This document shows positions 1 through 14,700 of a stretch of DNA of 64,000 bases, one piece after another. The DNA is from Malurus cyaneus samueli (Eukaryota > Chordata > Aves > Passeriformes > Maluridae): the NCBI GenBank assembly GCA_009741485.1, contig CM019214.1, positions 4,077,152 through 4,141,151 of the forward strand. The letters are read 5' to 3'. Position 1 is the stretch's first letter. Every line of letters begins with the position of its first letter. The notes under the pieces were generated by a model that was not told the origin of the DNA, searched no databases, and worked only from the letters and a program-made list of their open reading frames with translations. The position numbers and the translations under genes are program-made.

Positions 1-3000
1 CTTAGATCAAATAAGGTTTTCCATTTGTTGCAGCTGGTTAGGATTTCCAGAAGGCAGCAGATATTTCCCTTTAATCAAAGGCTCTCATGGAAAGGAAGTT
101 GTGTGGGAAGGAGGGAAGATCCTTGCAGATCTAGTAGTTGCTTAAAGAAGATGTCCCTGCTCATTCTTTGCTGAAGAATTAACTGTAATTAGGGTAAATA
201 ATCTGTAAAATAGATAAATACATAACAGATGTTGGTATAGCGATGGGGTATAGTGGTAAGAGATGCTGTTTGCTGCTTTTTGTAGAAATAAACTTGTGAT
301 TTTCTGGAATTATTTCAGTGACTGGCCAGAGATGAACCTTACAAAGTTAACAAACACTCAGCTGTGTCAGTCTAACCACTGACCTCACAGTCAGATCAAA
401 CCTCCCACACCTCTGTGCCACTCCTTCCCTGCTCACTCACAGAAATCAGGGAACCTGCCTGAGAACCCCTGACCTGTTAGTGAGATTTCCAACACAAAAC
501 CCTACAGAAACCTGAGATCAGCTGTCCTAATGCCCTGGAAATGTTAATTCTTTGAGAGTAAACTCTGCCAGCTTCAAGGAATTTTGGCTCAGTCCATCTT
601 TGCTGCTTTGCTGCTGTGGCAACTAAGTTACGTGACCAGAAAAATTTGCTCCATCATTTTGAATCTATGAATTCCAAAAAGCTCTGTGGCTTTGAACACC
701 TTAAACATGAACAAACAGAGGGGGAAAACTTTCAGACATATAATGTATGCACAACAGATTATCCAAAAGGGAGATCAAAAAGAGAGCCATAAAATATGGC
801 ATTAGACATTCACATCAGAGCAAGGAGTGAATGGAAGAAAATTTGCTTCAGATAAGGTTAGAGGAAGGAAATAAACTTGAAATTTTGTAAACAGGATTTT
901 TTGAATTGGATATTAGAGTAAGAGTTCTGAAATCTTTTCAATTTGCTTATTTTGAAAATCCTTCTTAATATACCTTTGTGTCTTAATTTGTAAGGTTATT
1001 TTTGTTATTATATTTTGTTATATTTTAGTTTTGGCATTTTCTGATAGATGAAACCTCTGAGCTTTTTTAAGTCAAAAGCCAACTTGAGAAAGTTGTTTTT
1101 CTGTATCCCTGAAAAACGTTTCTAAAAAATACAGCAAAAGTATGTACAGTTCCTATAAGTAGAACTAGATAATTCTGGGTAGATATGCTATAGCCATTTG
1201 CTCTCTTACTGTGTTTACTTTACAGGTTCAAGTATCAAAAGTCAGGTATATATCTGGGCTTCTGACTTTGTGATGATATATTTAGAAATAGGGCTATTTT
1301 TTAAAATTGTCTCATTACTAACAGGTTTGTTGTTTTTTGTTTCTTTTAGGAGAGTATCATTCTCAATAAAAAATGGAGCTGTGCAGTGCTAGCCATGGGG
1401 AAAAAACAAGATAGCAGATGATTTGTGTCTCAAATTTCATTTTGTTTCCAATCAAAGTAGACATTACTAAGGGTGTTACTATACTGGGAAAAGATCTAAA
1501 CTTTGTGATTTCAGAATATTTTTTTACTACTGGAAGCAGCCTCAGTTTTGACCTTTTTTTTTTTTTATATTTAACTGTTGCATCCAAAAATAATACAATC
1601 AGTTTTCTCACTGTCTTTTGTCAATCATTCATCCATTCAGTTCACAGACAACACAGCAAAAGTATCCTGTTTGTTTTGGTCGAGGTTGGTTTAATTTGGT
1701 GTTTTGTTTGCTTGTTGGCTTTTGCTTTTTCATTTTGTTTTGCTTTTCTAAATGACAGATTCTCCCTAATCCTACTGTCACTTCTAAATCACTTGGAAAT
1801 GGTATGACTAACAGAATAAACCATGTGTATGCTTAATTCTCACTGTGTTTAGCAGTGGTTTTGGTGATGGCTGCATCTTTCTTGGCAAATCCATGCAGAG
1901 GTACATAGCTGAAGAGTAACATATTTTAAATTAATTTCAACAAGTTAAGTTTTTTTCATTATTTCTTTCTTGACTTGTTTCTTAAAGGCAGAGAATATTT
2001 TAAATACTGTTAAGGCTGTGCAGTTAGACTCTGGAACTGCATTTATTAAATAACTTTTCAATTAGTTGTAAACCAAAGCACAAAAAACGTTTGCATTTAA
2101 TTCTATTTAATTGTACCAAGAAAAGCAAAAAATACATTAGTTTTTTTGGATTTGTATTAATATTTTGTTCCCAGATAGGACTTGCTCTTTAAAATTAATG
2201 TGTATGTTATTTGCCTCTCTTGTCAATCTGAAGTTTCAAAAATTTAAAAGGCATTGCATAATTATTTGAGGTGAAAAGAGATACTTTTTGAATGTTGGTG
2301 ATAACTCGTCTTTAAGATTTCTCAGATATGAGTGCTGAGAACTTGCATTTATTTTAAAGTTCACTAAACATTTCTTTTCACATTTTATAGGAGTTAGATA
2401 AATAGGACCTGCAAAAGATCCCTCAAATCACATTCATGTTCAAAACCCGTCTGTGGACAGGAGTCCAGCTTTGGTTACAGTCTTACAAACCCAAAAATAA
2501 ACCCTGTGAAATGATGGATGAAATGTTGGCAGTAGCCACATGCAGCTTCATGTAACCTGGGAAGAAAAAAGAGATTTGTATTCTCTCAGAGTTTTCTCAA
2601 TTTGTTGAATGCCTGTTTAGATACAGTTGATGAGATGGAAAATCAAGTCTAGTGTTGGAGACTTCCTTCCTTGACAGAGCAAATTTTCCCAGTTCAAAGG
2701 ATTGTTCTGAGTTTATTTGGGGGGCATCCAAAGGGGAAAAAAACTATGAAATTTCTAAGATGCACTTTTAAATAATTCAAGAAAGGTGATTATCACCCTG
2801 CAAACCAAATTCTAACTCCATGATGTCTGATTTTTTAGAAAATCTGAAATACTCAGTACAGTGCCAAAATAAGGGTCAAATGCCATCAGTTAATCTTACG
2901 AGGGCATTTATACTTTTGGATGAGATGAGTCCCCAAATTGTGTATGTAAATCCCAGAGATTGGCATCTCTGTTGAGCTCAGTGCCAGGCTTGGGGCAGCC

Positions 3001-6000
3001 TGGTGAGACCCCTCCTTGGGGACAGCAGTGTCCCTGTCCCCAGCACTGCAGGGAGGGAGAGTTTGTGAGTTTGTGCTTCCACCATGCACATCACCCATCA
3101 GCTTTGTTCATTTTAATGCCACTGTGCAAACCAAAATGATGAAAATGTCACATAAACAGGGAACCTTAGCTGTACTTTTCCTTGGTGTTGGAGAAGAGAA
3201 TCCCCACTTCAGTGCAGCTCATCTTCAAGGATTAATTCAACCTCAGCTATTCCTGCAGGGGAAACTGGGGGAGAAAAGTAAAGCCTTGGTTTGAAATTTG
3301 AGTAGAGAGGATGCAATCACAATTTGAGTCAGTGGGAACTATAAGGAGCCAGTCAGGCTGGGATGAGGCAGAGAATGAGTTTTTCAGATTTAGAGGAATT
3401 GCTGGATGGAATGGTGTTTGGTATAAGGAGTTCCTGTGTGAAGGCTCTGTGTGCCATCCTCCAGGATTTCTTCTTGGGGACGAGGAGAGCTTTTAAAATT
3501 ATTTTTGGCAATGGAAATATTTCAGAATTGGTTATGAAATGATGTTAATAAAAAAAAGATTAATGAAAAAAAAAACCCCAAAGGAATAAATATTGCTGGA
3601 ACTGTGGGGAGCTCTTCTACCTTTTTGTTTGTTTAAAAAATGCAACAACATAATATGTATGAAATGGAATGCATAGGTCCCCACAGAGACACAGGACATA
3701 CTTCAGTCCTTTCTGAAAAATGTGTTAATTTATTCTATTTTGTCCAGAGGCAAAGAAAGGTACTGCCTGTAGCAGGTAATCCTGTAGAAATATGATCATC
3801 AAAGTATTGCTTATGCTGATTCCTGCTGAGAAATTACAGGGGAAATAGGCTCAGGACTTGCCTAAGTGAGTTTTGCTACTGAAACACATTTAGATGGGAG
3901 TGTGGATCTCATAGGATGTAATCTGTTTGCCTTCTGGTCTCATGTTTGCAGCAGGTTTATAGCTTTGTGAGTGCTATATCTGTAAGGGAACAGATATAAA
4001 AGGCATTTCACTGTAATTTGAAGGAACACTTAAGGCTCCTGGGATAAAATCTGCCTTTGATTACTAAGTCAAATTTTTGGTAGTACTGTTGAGTAAATTT
4101 TGTATTTAAATTCTGATTCCTCATTTTAAGAGAAATTAAAAGACTAAATCTTCCCTGCAAATATGAGTACTGGGATATGGTTCTAAAAATAATAAAGCAT
4201 TGTATGTTTCCTAGTCTACATTATGTGTTAAATTTTGAAACTGGTCCAAATTTGGGCTTTCTCCAACAGGATGAGGAGGAGACATAATTTTCATCTGAGT
4301 GTAGCAAACAATACAGTGATTCATGTGCTAGATACTTCTCTTAAGATTTATCTTCTGTAAGCTTTAATCACAGAATTTCAAAAATACCATATACAGGAGT
4401 AAAGAGAAAGAAAACTCGAAGCATAAAATTTATTAACTTACATCATAAATCTAAAAGACTGAATAATTATATTATCTGAAGAAAACAATTGCTATTGCAG
4501 GGGAAAATATTTCCAGTGTTGGAGGAAAAAAGTGTTAAAAAAATGCCACCACTTTTAATAGTCCATATTTTATTTTACATGCTCAAATAAATTTTACAAA
4601 GTTTTATTATTTATTTAAAAATCTGTATGAAACTATCTTTTTTTTTTCCAGTTTTCACTAGATCCACTGTCTTTGTTGGCTGGTGAAAAAAAAAGATGTA
4701 TTTCAGTAGGTTGTGTTTTAATTATCAAGCTGATGGCACAAGGAGGCTGGCATTTTATAGAAAGCATGAATCTTGTCAGTGTGTTGTTGTAATAACTGTC
4801 ATCTGACTAAAATTATTTATCCTGCCATTGCTTTTGAAATGGATTTATGAATGTCAGGTTCAGGATTTTCCAACTGTAAACACCTTGGGAGGAAGGAGTT
4901 GTCTTTGCTCTTCTGACTCAGACAACTTCAGGAGCTCACATTCCCCAGAAATGAGTGGACTAAAACCAGACCCCGAGTTATGTCAGAACTTTATTTTTCT
5001 TTCTTTCCTCTACTTTTGTAAATTTTGTTCTTTGCTGCTGTTTTGTAGGGGGTTTTGGGGGGTGTTTTTTTGGTGTTGGATTTCTTTTTTTTTGCTTGTA
5101 TATGTGTTGATGTAAAAAAGAACCATAGACTGATAATTTGAAAACATCTGCTTATTCTTTTTATTAACTCCTGAGTTTTTAAGCTACACAGTACCCTTCT
5201 CTAATTTTGAAGATTTGTAAATTTCCATTGAAACATGAAAAATTACCAAGTGAAAGCATGAAGAATAGTTCCAGACATGGTTTTAGCTATTAAGATAAAT
5301 CAGTGAAGTCCATTAATGCTTTTATAAAATCTATTTTTGTTTGAGTGTGTGGGTAGGGTTTTGTTTATTTGTTTCTTAAAAACATGTTAGTACTTCTAAG
5401 TGTATTACTTTTTTGCAGGAAATATATATGAAAAAAATGCATAAAAGTTTATGTTTAGTTCTGGTAAAATGCAATTGTTATTCTTATAAAGGTGGGAGCA
5501 TGTCTGATCACCAGAGTCCTCAGAGATATAAAAATTGAGATTGTATAAATTCTAGGACTATCTTCCCTTAATCGATCTTGATTTGTCTATTTATTTTTGT
5601 TTTTCTCTGAATGCAATACTTCTTGCTAAGTTATTCATTTCCCTAATCTCAAATAGATTTTTTCCCATGGCAAATGAGTTATTTCATGTTTCAATGAATC
5701 TTCACTCTAATTTCAAAGCCCATAATTTTTGGCTCATTTATTATGCAGTTTGTGGGAGAGTATTTTGTTTTAAGTGGGAATAAACTTTAGTCTCTGGAAT
5801 TGCAGGCTAATAAGCATTCATTATGATGTGATTAATGCTCCAATGAAATGAAGATGTCTTTGATGTTTTGTTTTAAAAGTGCGTGGTCATTCCTGTTTGT
5901 CCTCCCACTGCCACAACTGTGAAGTAAAAAATGATCCTGTGGCATTTTTCTGGGAAAAACAACATCTTTATTGAATAAGGGGAGTCCTAATTCCTTCAGG

Positions 6001-6127
6001 ATATTCTCTAAAAAAATTTATTCTCTAAGAAAGCTTAGCTCATTTCAGAAAACTGGCTCTGATTTCTTCTGTTATCTACTAAAAACAAAGTATCTGATTT
6101 TCTTTCCAGCTATGACCTTTTAAGTCT
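1..6127. other. AT-rich non-coding stretch, no recognised element
   Basis: No gene, transposon or RNA gene is recognisable on either strand. Open frames are short (129 codons at most, 1418-1807) and rich in F, L, S and K, as expected from AT-rich random sequence. A modestly GC-richer patch lies at about 2,930-3,280 without a recognisable domain. Short exons or ancient repeats too diverged to see by eye remain possible. Confidence 0.6.
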
Positions 6128-6336
6128 TTGTGGGTTTTTTGGGTGGTGGTTTGGTTTTTTGGGTTTTTTTGGGGTTTTTTTAGATTCTTTTTTTGTTTGT
6201 TTGTTTGTTTTGTTTTGGTGGGGGATTTTTTGGTGTTTTTTGGTGTTTTGGGGGTTGTTGGTTGTTGGTCGGTTGGGTGGTGGTGGTTGGTTGGGTGGTT
6301 TTTTGAGGGTTTGTTTGTTTTTTAATTTTGTGGGGT

Positions 6337-6391
<55 letters not shown>
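6128..6391. repeat. T/G-rich low-complexity block ending in T50
   Basis: For about 210 bases the plus strand is almost only T and G: runs of T alternate with GG, GGG and GGGG, there is a short (TTTG)n stretch near 6,193-6,213, and C and A are nearly absent. It ends in an uninterrupted run of 50 T (6,342-6,391), the longest homopolymer in the window. Apparent open frames here are F/G/W/V-rich artefacts. Several two-layer and some three-layer G runs could favour G-quadruplex or R-loop formation; that is inference. Confidence 0.9.
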
Positions 6392-6392
<1 letters not shown>

Positions 6393-8488
6393 TAAAAGTG
6401 TTTAATCTCAGCCTAGTTCTGATCTTTCCTGTGGCAATGTTTTGGGCATGATTCCATCAATGATCCTTGGCTTGTTGCTGTCCACTGTCGATGATTTTAA
6501 GGTGGCTGCATTTATTTATCCAAACAATGCCCCATAACTGCTGAAGGATGTGTTTTCATATGGCAAACACATAATCTTTGGCCCATAGTTGTGCCAACCA
6601 GGAGAAGCTACAAAAATAAACTACTCCAGGCCCATTTCCTTTCACCCCTCTTAATTTTTTTTCCTGCTGCATTTCTGTGACTGATGAAAGAGACATTATT
6701 AGTCTTCAGATAACCAGATCAGAAATATGGCATCCTCCTCTTCCAACCCTTTTTTCCCTTCCCTTGCCTAAAATCACCAACACCTGGCCAACGAGAAATT
6801 GCATTTCATATATTGGCTGCTCAGAGTCATGGGAAGAAAGTGCATTATTCATTCTCTTATTTCATTATGAATGTTAAAGCATAATTAAAAAAAAAAAAAA
6901 TATTATTTTTCATCCTTCCCCTGCAGGGTTAGAGCCATGTTGTGCTCCTGCCCTTCAAACAGGAGTACAAGTAGCGTAACTCTCCACTTTAGAGCGTTTT
7001 TCTTTTTTCAGATTGCACTTTCAGACCCAAACTCTTAAGTAATACGTGAAGTTATTGTTCAGAAAAGCTCTGAAGGAAAATCCATACTTCATTTAAGCCT
7101 CCCTTTGAGCAGGACTAGTGAGAGCACTGAGAGCATGAAGGTGTCAGCCTTGAGCTGGGTGATTCGTTAGCATTGCTAAGGAGGAGCTCGTGTAGGGTGA
7201 GGTGTTCTCACTGAAAATGTGCTCCTCTGGCGTGAGAGGAGGAAAGATGCAGATTAAAGCCAAAACAAACAAATTTTCAGCTGTGGTTTCTGAGGAAAGG
7301 CAAAGCAGAGGATGCCTTTGCTGGTGAAGTGCAGCACAGCAGTCACAGGTTGGCTTTTTTCAGGGCATGAACAGCAGCAGCAGTGATTATAACTCACAGG
7401 TATTTCCAGATCAGGATATATGAAGACAGTAATTTCATTAGCAATCAAGGAAATAATCTCCTAAACACCCATTTCAGAGGACAGTTATTGACATAGTACC
7501 ACTCCATTAAAAAAACCCAAACATTTAATATTATCTTATGGGGATGTTGTATCACAATTTGTAGAGGTTGTTTTGATTTATTTTGTCAGGGAAGACAGTA
7601 AGGTATTAGGAAGAATGAAGGATTAAATGTAATATTCACAAATTGCTTCCTCCTATTATGTATTTTCTGGTAGTCAACTTTTTATTTGAGATATAGTGGG
7701 GGATTAAAAAAAATATTTTAATTGCTGTCATTCAGACTTGACAAATAGAGGAAGAAAACCATAAATGTCATTGGTTCTGCCTGGCCAGCCATCAGCCCAT
7801 GTTCTCTCCAGGTGGATGGCACTAAATGTAGGGAAGAGGGTAATTGGAAGATGGTATGATCCACAGGAAATATTACAAATAGTGATTGGACTGGGTTACT
7901 GGGCAGATTCTTAATTCCTTGGATGCTGTCTGGTATCTGTAACTTTTGTGAGGAAGCTTGGAACAGTGCTTGAAGGAAGAGACACATTTTAATCAACCTG
8001 TTAGGCAGAGCTTTTGTGGCCCTTCACTTTCTCTTCTATTCTCAAGAAATTCTCTTTGAGGCAATTTACTGAACACATTCAATAGCTTGGGCATTGGCTG
8101 ACAACCTGATGTAGCTCTTAGCTGTGTTTGCTCTAATATTTGAATTTTATTAGTCAAGGTATCAGGAGGCTGCTGCCAGAGCTTTGATAAAGACATCGGA
8201 ATTTGTGCTTTTATTTTTTATTACTGTCAGCTAAGAACAGAAACATGGGACTCTGTGTCCTGGGTTGCCAGGGAATGCAATCAGCTCTGAGTCTGTCCAT
8301 CCAGCATTTCTGTGAACCATGTTCTAGTCAGTACTGAAGCTGAAGGTTCCAAAGGGTAAGGGAGAAATCAGTCCATATTATTATAAATGTTGAAATTTTA
8401 AATTTGTATGTAGAGAAATAGATATATGTGTATGCAATTATTTAATATTATCATGGCATATTATTAACAATTTACATTATCATAATAT
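6392..8488. other. Non-coding stretch, no recognised element
   Basis: Nothing recognisable apart from a short A run at about 6,887-6,900. Two abutting minus-strand open frames (7,718-7,996 and 7,993-8,196) have no recognised domain, and nothing indicates that they are translated. Confidence 0.55.
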
Positions 8489-8740
8489 AATCATAAAACA
8501 ATTTGGGTTGGAAGGGCTCTTTAAGGGTCAGCTGGTGCAACCCCTCCCTTGCTCAGAGCCCATCCAACCTGATCTTGAATGTTTCCAGGAATGGGGCACT
8601 CACCACATTTCTGTGCAACCTATTCTAGTGTCTCACTACCCTTGTAAATTTTTTTTTCCTTTATATCATAGTCTGAATTAGCCTTCTCTTTGTTTAAAAC
8701 CCCTAGCCCTTGTCCTAGGGCTGCAGGCCCTATCCAGCTA
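8489..8740 (-). mobile_element. CR1 LINE 3' fragment, old
   Basis: Read on the plus strand, the piece opens with a degraded AATCATA-type CR1 terminus. It continues with the reverse complement of the CR1 3' untranslated region: the GGGTTGGAAGGG block, then the CCATCCAACCTGATCTTGAA block, then the GGAATGGGGCACTCACCAC block. The element therefore lies on the minus strand and is truncated at its 5' side, as is usual for CR1. It is more diverged than the copies at 56.4 and 59.3 kb, and contains an internal T run near 8,650. No coding part remains. Confidence 0.8.
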
Positions 8741-11700
8741 CAGTTTAATAAACTGCCATTCCTCAGTTCATTCTAGGACATAATTGATCCTACTTACTGA
8801 GTTTAGCTTGAAAATAACTTAGAACTGGAGTTTTAATCCAAAATAGAAGTTTTCCTAATTCTTAGATTTGTTTTCTTGATTTTAAACCCAGTTGCTGTAG
8901 GCGTTAACTTCTCAGTTTTGCTTTCTGAAAACATTCAAGCAATCCAATTTTGCTCACATCAGTGCTCCCTGTAAACAAATTTTAAGTTTCCACAGTTGAG
9001 TATGCACACTGGGAGTGGAACTGTACACAGTGCTGTGGTATTAAATCGCTTGACACGGCGATGGAAGCGAGTTCCCAAAACCCCCAACCACAACCTGTCA
9101 TAGAAACAATTAAATATGCCATTCTTAGCTAGGAAGGTGCAGGAAGATGCAATATCTTTGTGTGAATGTGATGAGAGAAAATTGCATTTAAACTCTGGTC
9201 CCAGCCAATAAATCTTACAGCTGCCTAACTTTTCTTGGAATGATGCCGCAGGCAAAGCACACAAGTGTCCCAGAAAAGAAAAAAAAGAAAGAAAGAATCC
9301 CATAATGTTTTCATGATTCTCTTTATCTATTGCTTCACCATAAATTGCAAGTCCTTTCACACAGAAACTCGGAGCCTTAGGGCTTTTTGTAAAGTTCTCC
9401 TAGTGACTGTGTTACAGTTATCCCTTAGAGCAAAAAGGAGCTGTATCTTGTCATATCTTCCTATTCACATCACACACTTAAAAGATCAAGTGTTCCAATA
9501 CTCACAGCAAATGAGTCACTCTCAGTCCACAGTGTGCTTAAAAATTAAGAGAACTTTTGATGTATCCACATAATACATTGAGTTGAACAGTATTTTCCAT
9601 GAAGTGATAAATTTTGACGAAACTAAGCTAGTTCATTAAAGACTTATTTTTTTCGTAAATCTTTTTCTGCATTTGGTTTAACTCAGGTTGTGCCTTAGCT
9701 GTACTACACTAAAGAAGAGATTTTGGTTCTTTTTTTTTCCATTCTGGTATAGAAGGCACATACAGACCTTGGTTTGAATATCCATCTTTGGAAAAGATTA
9801 TAAGAAATATGTACAGATGTAGAGAGAACCTGCAGCTTTGGTATTATTCAATATTGCTCGAGGGTTGAGCTGTAAAACCTAACTCATGATTTAGGCCTCA
9901 GAGCGTTTCTTAGTTCCTTTTTCTACTTGAGATGGGAAAAGAAGTTGCTTCATGGCATTCCTTCCCTTTTCCCCCTCCCCAGTTTTCTGTCTGGAGTGGA
10001 TGCCAATTTAAACTAGTGGCCAAAACTGTTCTTGGAAGTCAAGAGCTGAGTTCTGTTCCTATCAGAAGTGTTCATATGACAGTTTCTTGGTGATTTTCAA
10101 AAGGATGTTTATCTCACTGGTAAATGCAGCCCCGTTTTGCCAACCAAAGAAGAACAGGGCTGTTACTCAAGTCTGTTGAATGGGGAAGTGTTGACAGACA
10201 TGGAGACAATTTCAGGAATATATTGATGGCAGCAGCTATTGTTACTCCAACTGTGCATATGTTAAAGTCAGACAGGGATAAGCCTGAAATGCTTTTGAAG
10301 AAGCTTTAAGCCTGCACGAAGGAAGCATCTTTCCTGAGCTGTTGTTGAGAGCAGACGTGAGTGGGCCCTGATAGGAAAGGGCAGTGAACACCCATTGACA
10401 GGAAACCTGGTGTTGAAACATTATAAACATTATCCTTCCCTTCCACAGCTCTTTGGCCCACCAAGTATAATTGTACACCTATACGAGATGAGATTCTTGT
10501 GTTGGGTAATCTATGCAAAGGAAAAAAAAAAAAAAAAACAAACAAACAAAAAAAAAAAAACTAATTTAGTGAGTCCTCTGACTCCCAAACATGCAAGCAC
10601 AATAATAGTGGTGGCTTTGGCATTCTGGACAGGTTTGATAGGATTAAAAATTTTAGTACTTGATGCTTTCTAAAGGACAGATATCGAGAATTGCTGAGTA
10701 TTTGGATGAGAGGAGGACACTAAAACTTCCCGGCTGCCACTGCTGTTGCTAACATTTTCAAACTGCAGGCTGGAGCTAAGGTATCACGTGCATGGTGAAC
10801 CTTTCTTTATGCATTCCCTGTGGTTGCTTTCTATTTTACTTGGGTTTTTTTTTGTACAATTTTCTGTGTTTTGGGCCAGATCTAGTCACTCCAAAATGAC
10901 CTAGGGGGGATGTTGCACGCAGCAGCATCCACATGTTGTACCTCACCCAGTGAACTGGGAGTTGATGTAGGTGTCTGTCCCTTTTACTGAACTGGTTTTC
11001 TGTTTGTATCAACATATTTTTCTGGAAATTTGCAGGATAATAATTTTTGGTGACAATGAGGTTGTTAAATTCTGCCTTTTTTGCATAAAAAGCATCAGTA
11101 GTGTAATACATATGTAATACCATGTTTATAATCTTAGTAGAATATGTCCTGAACTATAAATAGTTGTGAAAAGCAATATTAAATGTTCAGAGAACAGGTA
11201 TTTCCACAACACCTTGTTTCCATATGCAATATGTGGTTTAAGAATTCACCTTTTATAATTGTTTTAACTAAATTTTGCGCTATGTTATATGCTCTGTTGA
11301 CATACTCAAAATCTCAGCTATTGTACTCATACAATCCAAAATTGATTGCACTCTGATATTATGCAAAACAGTGTTAAAAATGAAGCCTGGCAAGCAAAGT
11401 GATCCTTGGCAGCTGCCACCCTGCTCACTGGTGCCATTGAGTGTCCCAGATATGCTGGAAGTTTGACAGGATGCAAGAGAGAGGGTTTAATTAGGCCACA
11501 GTTTTACTAATTCAACTAATCTGTGAGTTATGCATCAATCACCCCATCACAATGCAGAGTGTTACTTCTTCCTCTGTTATTCCTGTCTTTTTGGGAAGTG
11601 CTTGTGGTCTCATGGGGCTCCAGGCCACCACAGGTGTAGGGTTGGGACTTCTCCAATCCTGTCTGCCTGGGAACTCTTTAAGGGTCGTGCCTTCCCCTAA

Positions 11701-14700
11701 ATTCGCTTTCAGCTCTAAAAGTGGGAAAAGGTTCTTGCTGAAGTGAGTGCTAAATTCTTGGTGTGTGCCCTTTTAAGTAGGGCCTGTAAGGCAGCCAAAA
11801 TAATTCACTGTTCTGTGGCTTATCTGGCGATTAAAAAAGTTAATACAATATTCACAGTATCCTCTTCAAACTTTTCATGGAAAAGGACATTCATTGAAAA
11901 AATGGACATTCAAGGTCTCTGTGCTGAAGCTGAGAAGGTTACTGAGAACTCACATTTGTGGATGGTGAATTCAGCTTTTGTTTCACATTTAGATTTTCAT
12001 CTCAAATCCCATATAAAAGCAAACAAACACATACAACCCAATCCCCCAAACCCATGACTACACGGGCTTTTTTGGGTATACATTAATTTCCAGAGAAACC
12101 AAGTTGGCTTAGTCCTGTTTGTCCTTCTACATTATGTTTATTGTAACAAAACAGTAGATATCCAGTCTTAAATCTCCAAAATTAAAACAGATGATTCAAT
12201 GACAGGACTACAAACTATGGAGGGTGTTATTTCTGCTGAGAAGGGAGGATGGAAAGGGCAGAAAATGTTTTTCTTTGTGGCCCCAACTGATAACTTGCAT
12301 TGAGGCAAAACCCTGGAAACCTCAGGGAGAACCCTCCTTGCTAAGGCAAGGTATGCTGTGAAGTGCAGGGCAACCACCATTTTATTGTGTTTTAATTTAG
12401 AATATACTTTAAAACATCTTCTAAGGATGCTCTGTAGCTTTATTTCCTGTTACAGAAAGAGTAAATGCAAAGATTTTAATATTCTGAGCTCTCATTTGTC
12501 CCAGGGAGGGGAGAAAGTGCTCAACCCCAAAGTCAACAGCTGACCTGAAAAGAAATCACAGACAGCAGGAATCCCAAACCTTTTTTCCAGGCTTGTTCAC
12601 TGAGTATTACGGAATTTGCTTTCTGCACCCCATATTTTTTAGGATTTTGGGAACCTTAAATTTATTGAAGAATTTGGATGACTTCCCTCTGCCTGGGGTG
12701 TTTGGTTTCTTATTTGAGTGAAATGCTGGGGTTTTTCTGAAACAGTTACTGGTTTTTAATGGACAAGTGTCACAAAGTTGCCTGGGATTTTAAACTGAAC
12801 CCTCAACTGAAAAGCAAAACATTAAGAAGTGTTGCCTTTTAAGAAATCTCAGTTGCCATCTTTGGAGATTTTGGGCTCCTCTTACCAGTTACAGTCTCAT
12901 CAGCAATATTAATCAGAATTCTGTTTTTAATATTAATACAAAACAATCAACATAAGCAATTAATTTAAGAAAAAACTTAGCAAAGAAACAATAAGTTTGA
13001 GCTATTACAGGAATTTGGAATATGGCAGAATTTGCTTTAATTAATTTTGTTACTCATAGCTGTCATATGCACACTGCCAGCTGGTTAATGATCCATCAGA
13101 AATCCAATGCAGTGAATTGGAAATACCACTAAAGCAGAATATATCTGCAGTAGCAGTAGAAGTAACCAATAAAACACATTTCAAAACATGCAATCTCCAA
13201 AACATTTATTGACCAACTGCTATTTATCTGGTCACCTCATTTAGCTTATGTGACAATCATCTGCATTTGGTGCAAATTGAGAGAAACCTGGAATATTTTG
13301 CTGGAAAGCTGCACCAGATGAGAGTGCTGATGAAGTCAGAACCACAGCAAGCTGAGTTGTAGCCCACAGGGTCTCACAAAAGGACAGGTTGCAAGGTGTG
13401 TGCTAAGTCTAGGTGGTTGGGTTTTGTTTTGAATTTAATTAATTGTGTTTTATTTTTTTTTTTTTTTTAATTCCTGGTACATCTGTTATACATCATCTTG
13501 TACATGGACTGTAGCTGTAGAGAGAATGAGCAAATTAAGGTCCTTAAGTCAGTAATTACTTCAAACCCAGAACTGCTGAACAATGTATTTTTCTGAAGAA
13601 GTACAAGTACAAATGGAAGAAGGTTAAAGCTGTGTAGCTCAGATCAGTCTGATTTAAAATGAGCTGTAAGAGAACAAAATGCCTATTTTATGTAATTAGC
13701 ATGAACTTCACATCATTGTTCAGTTTTGTGCTAACAGCACATGCAGGCCTTGCTTAAGGAGGCAGATTAGCATCATTTGCTGAGAAGTTCAAGGTCACTG
13801 ATTCTCTGAGTGTTAAACAGGGAAACTGTGTGTTGCTGCTTCCTGATGTGTGTTAAATATTTGGAGAATGAGTTAACTAGGTTTATTTTATTCTTGCTAG
13901 AACCTACTATTTTAAATTCAGTGTCACTGAAATACATATGCTATGTGAGAACAAAATGTAGACTCTGTGTTGGCTTATCTGTAGACACAAGCAGAGGTTG
14001 ACATTAAAAATCCTCAATAGTCACTGCATGTGAGAGATTATATTATCCACGTTTGCAGGAGTGTTCAAATGACTGTATCATACTGCAATATTCAGAATTG
14101 ATGTAGAGTATCCACTTTTTAGTGTGCTCTGATCTCCCATCTCAGAGAGCTCTTTCTGTAACATCTTTTATATAATAAGTTTTTTGTGTCCTGTATTATG
14201 AAATCCTGTGTTTGCTGAGAAAATCTCTGCTTATTGTTATTTTTGTAAGTACATCTATAATGAAACTTTGAAAAAGTTTTTTACCATAAGCAGGATCAAT
14301 CTTATTTCAAAGGTTGGTCATGAGTCCTCCTAACACATCCTCAAATAAATGTGTTCGGAGCTTTCAGCTTCTGAAAAATGTTTGAATTTGCCTGATTTCA
14401 TACACCTGAGATTCAGTTAAAAAAACAAAGATGGCTTCTGCACAAAAATAACTGGATAAGCTATGGTGCAGATTGGGAAAAGATTTATATACCCAGAAAG
14501 TTTCAGCTCCTGGGATGTCTGTCAGATGCCTGGCTGCAAGACTTTAGACATACACCCCTGAAACTTCTCCCTGGCCAACACGGTGGTCCTGCCTGGATGA
14601 TGAGGCCCTGGAACCTTTCCAGGGAGACTCAGGGTTTGTAAGCATCCATGTGGACAGGATGGTTGCCCTGGCCTTTTCGTTTATAGAGACATGACTTATA

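Noticed and set aside
6128..6395. Hydrophobic F/W/G/V-rich open frames resembling membrane proteins
   Set aside because: Direct translation of T/G low-complexity sequence ending in T50.
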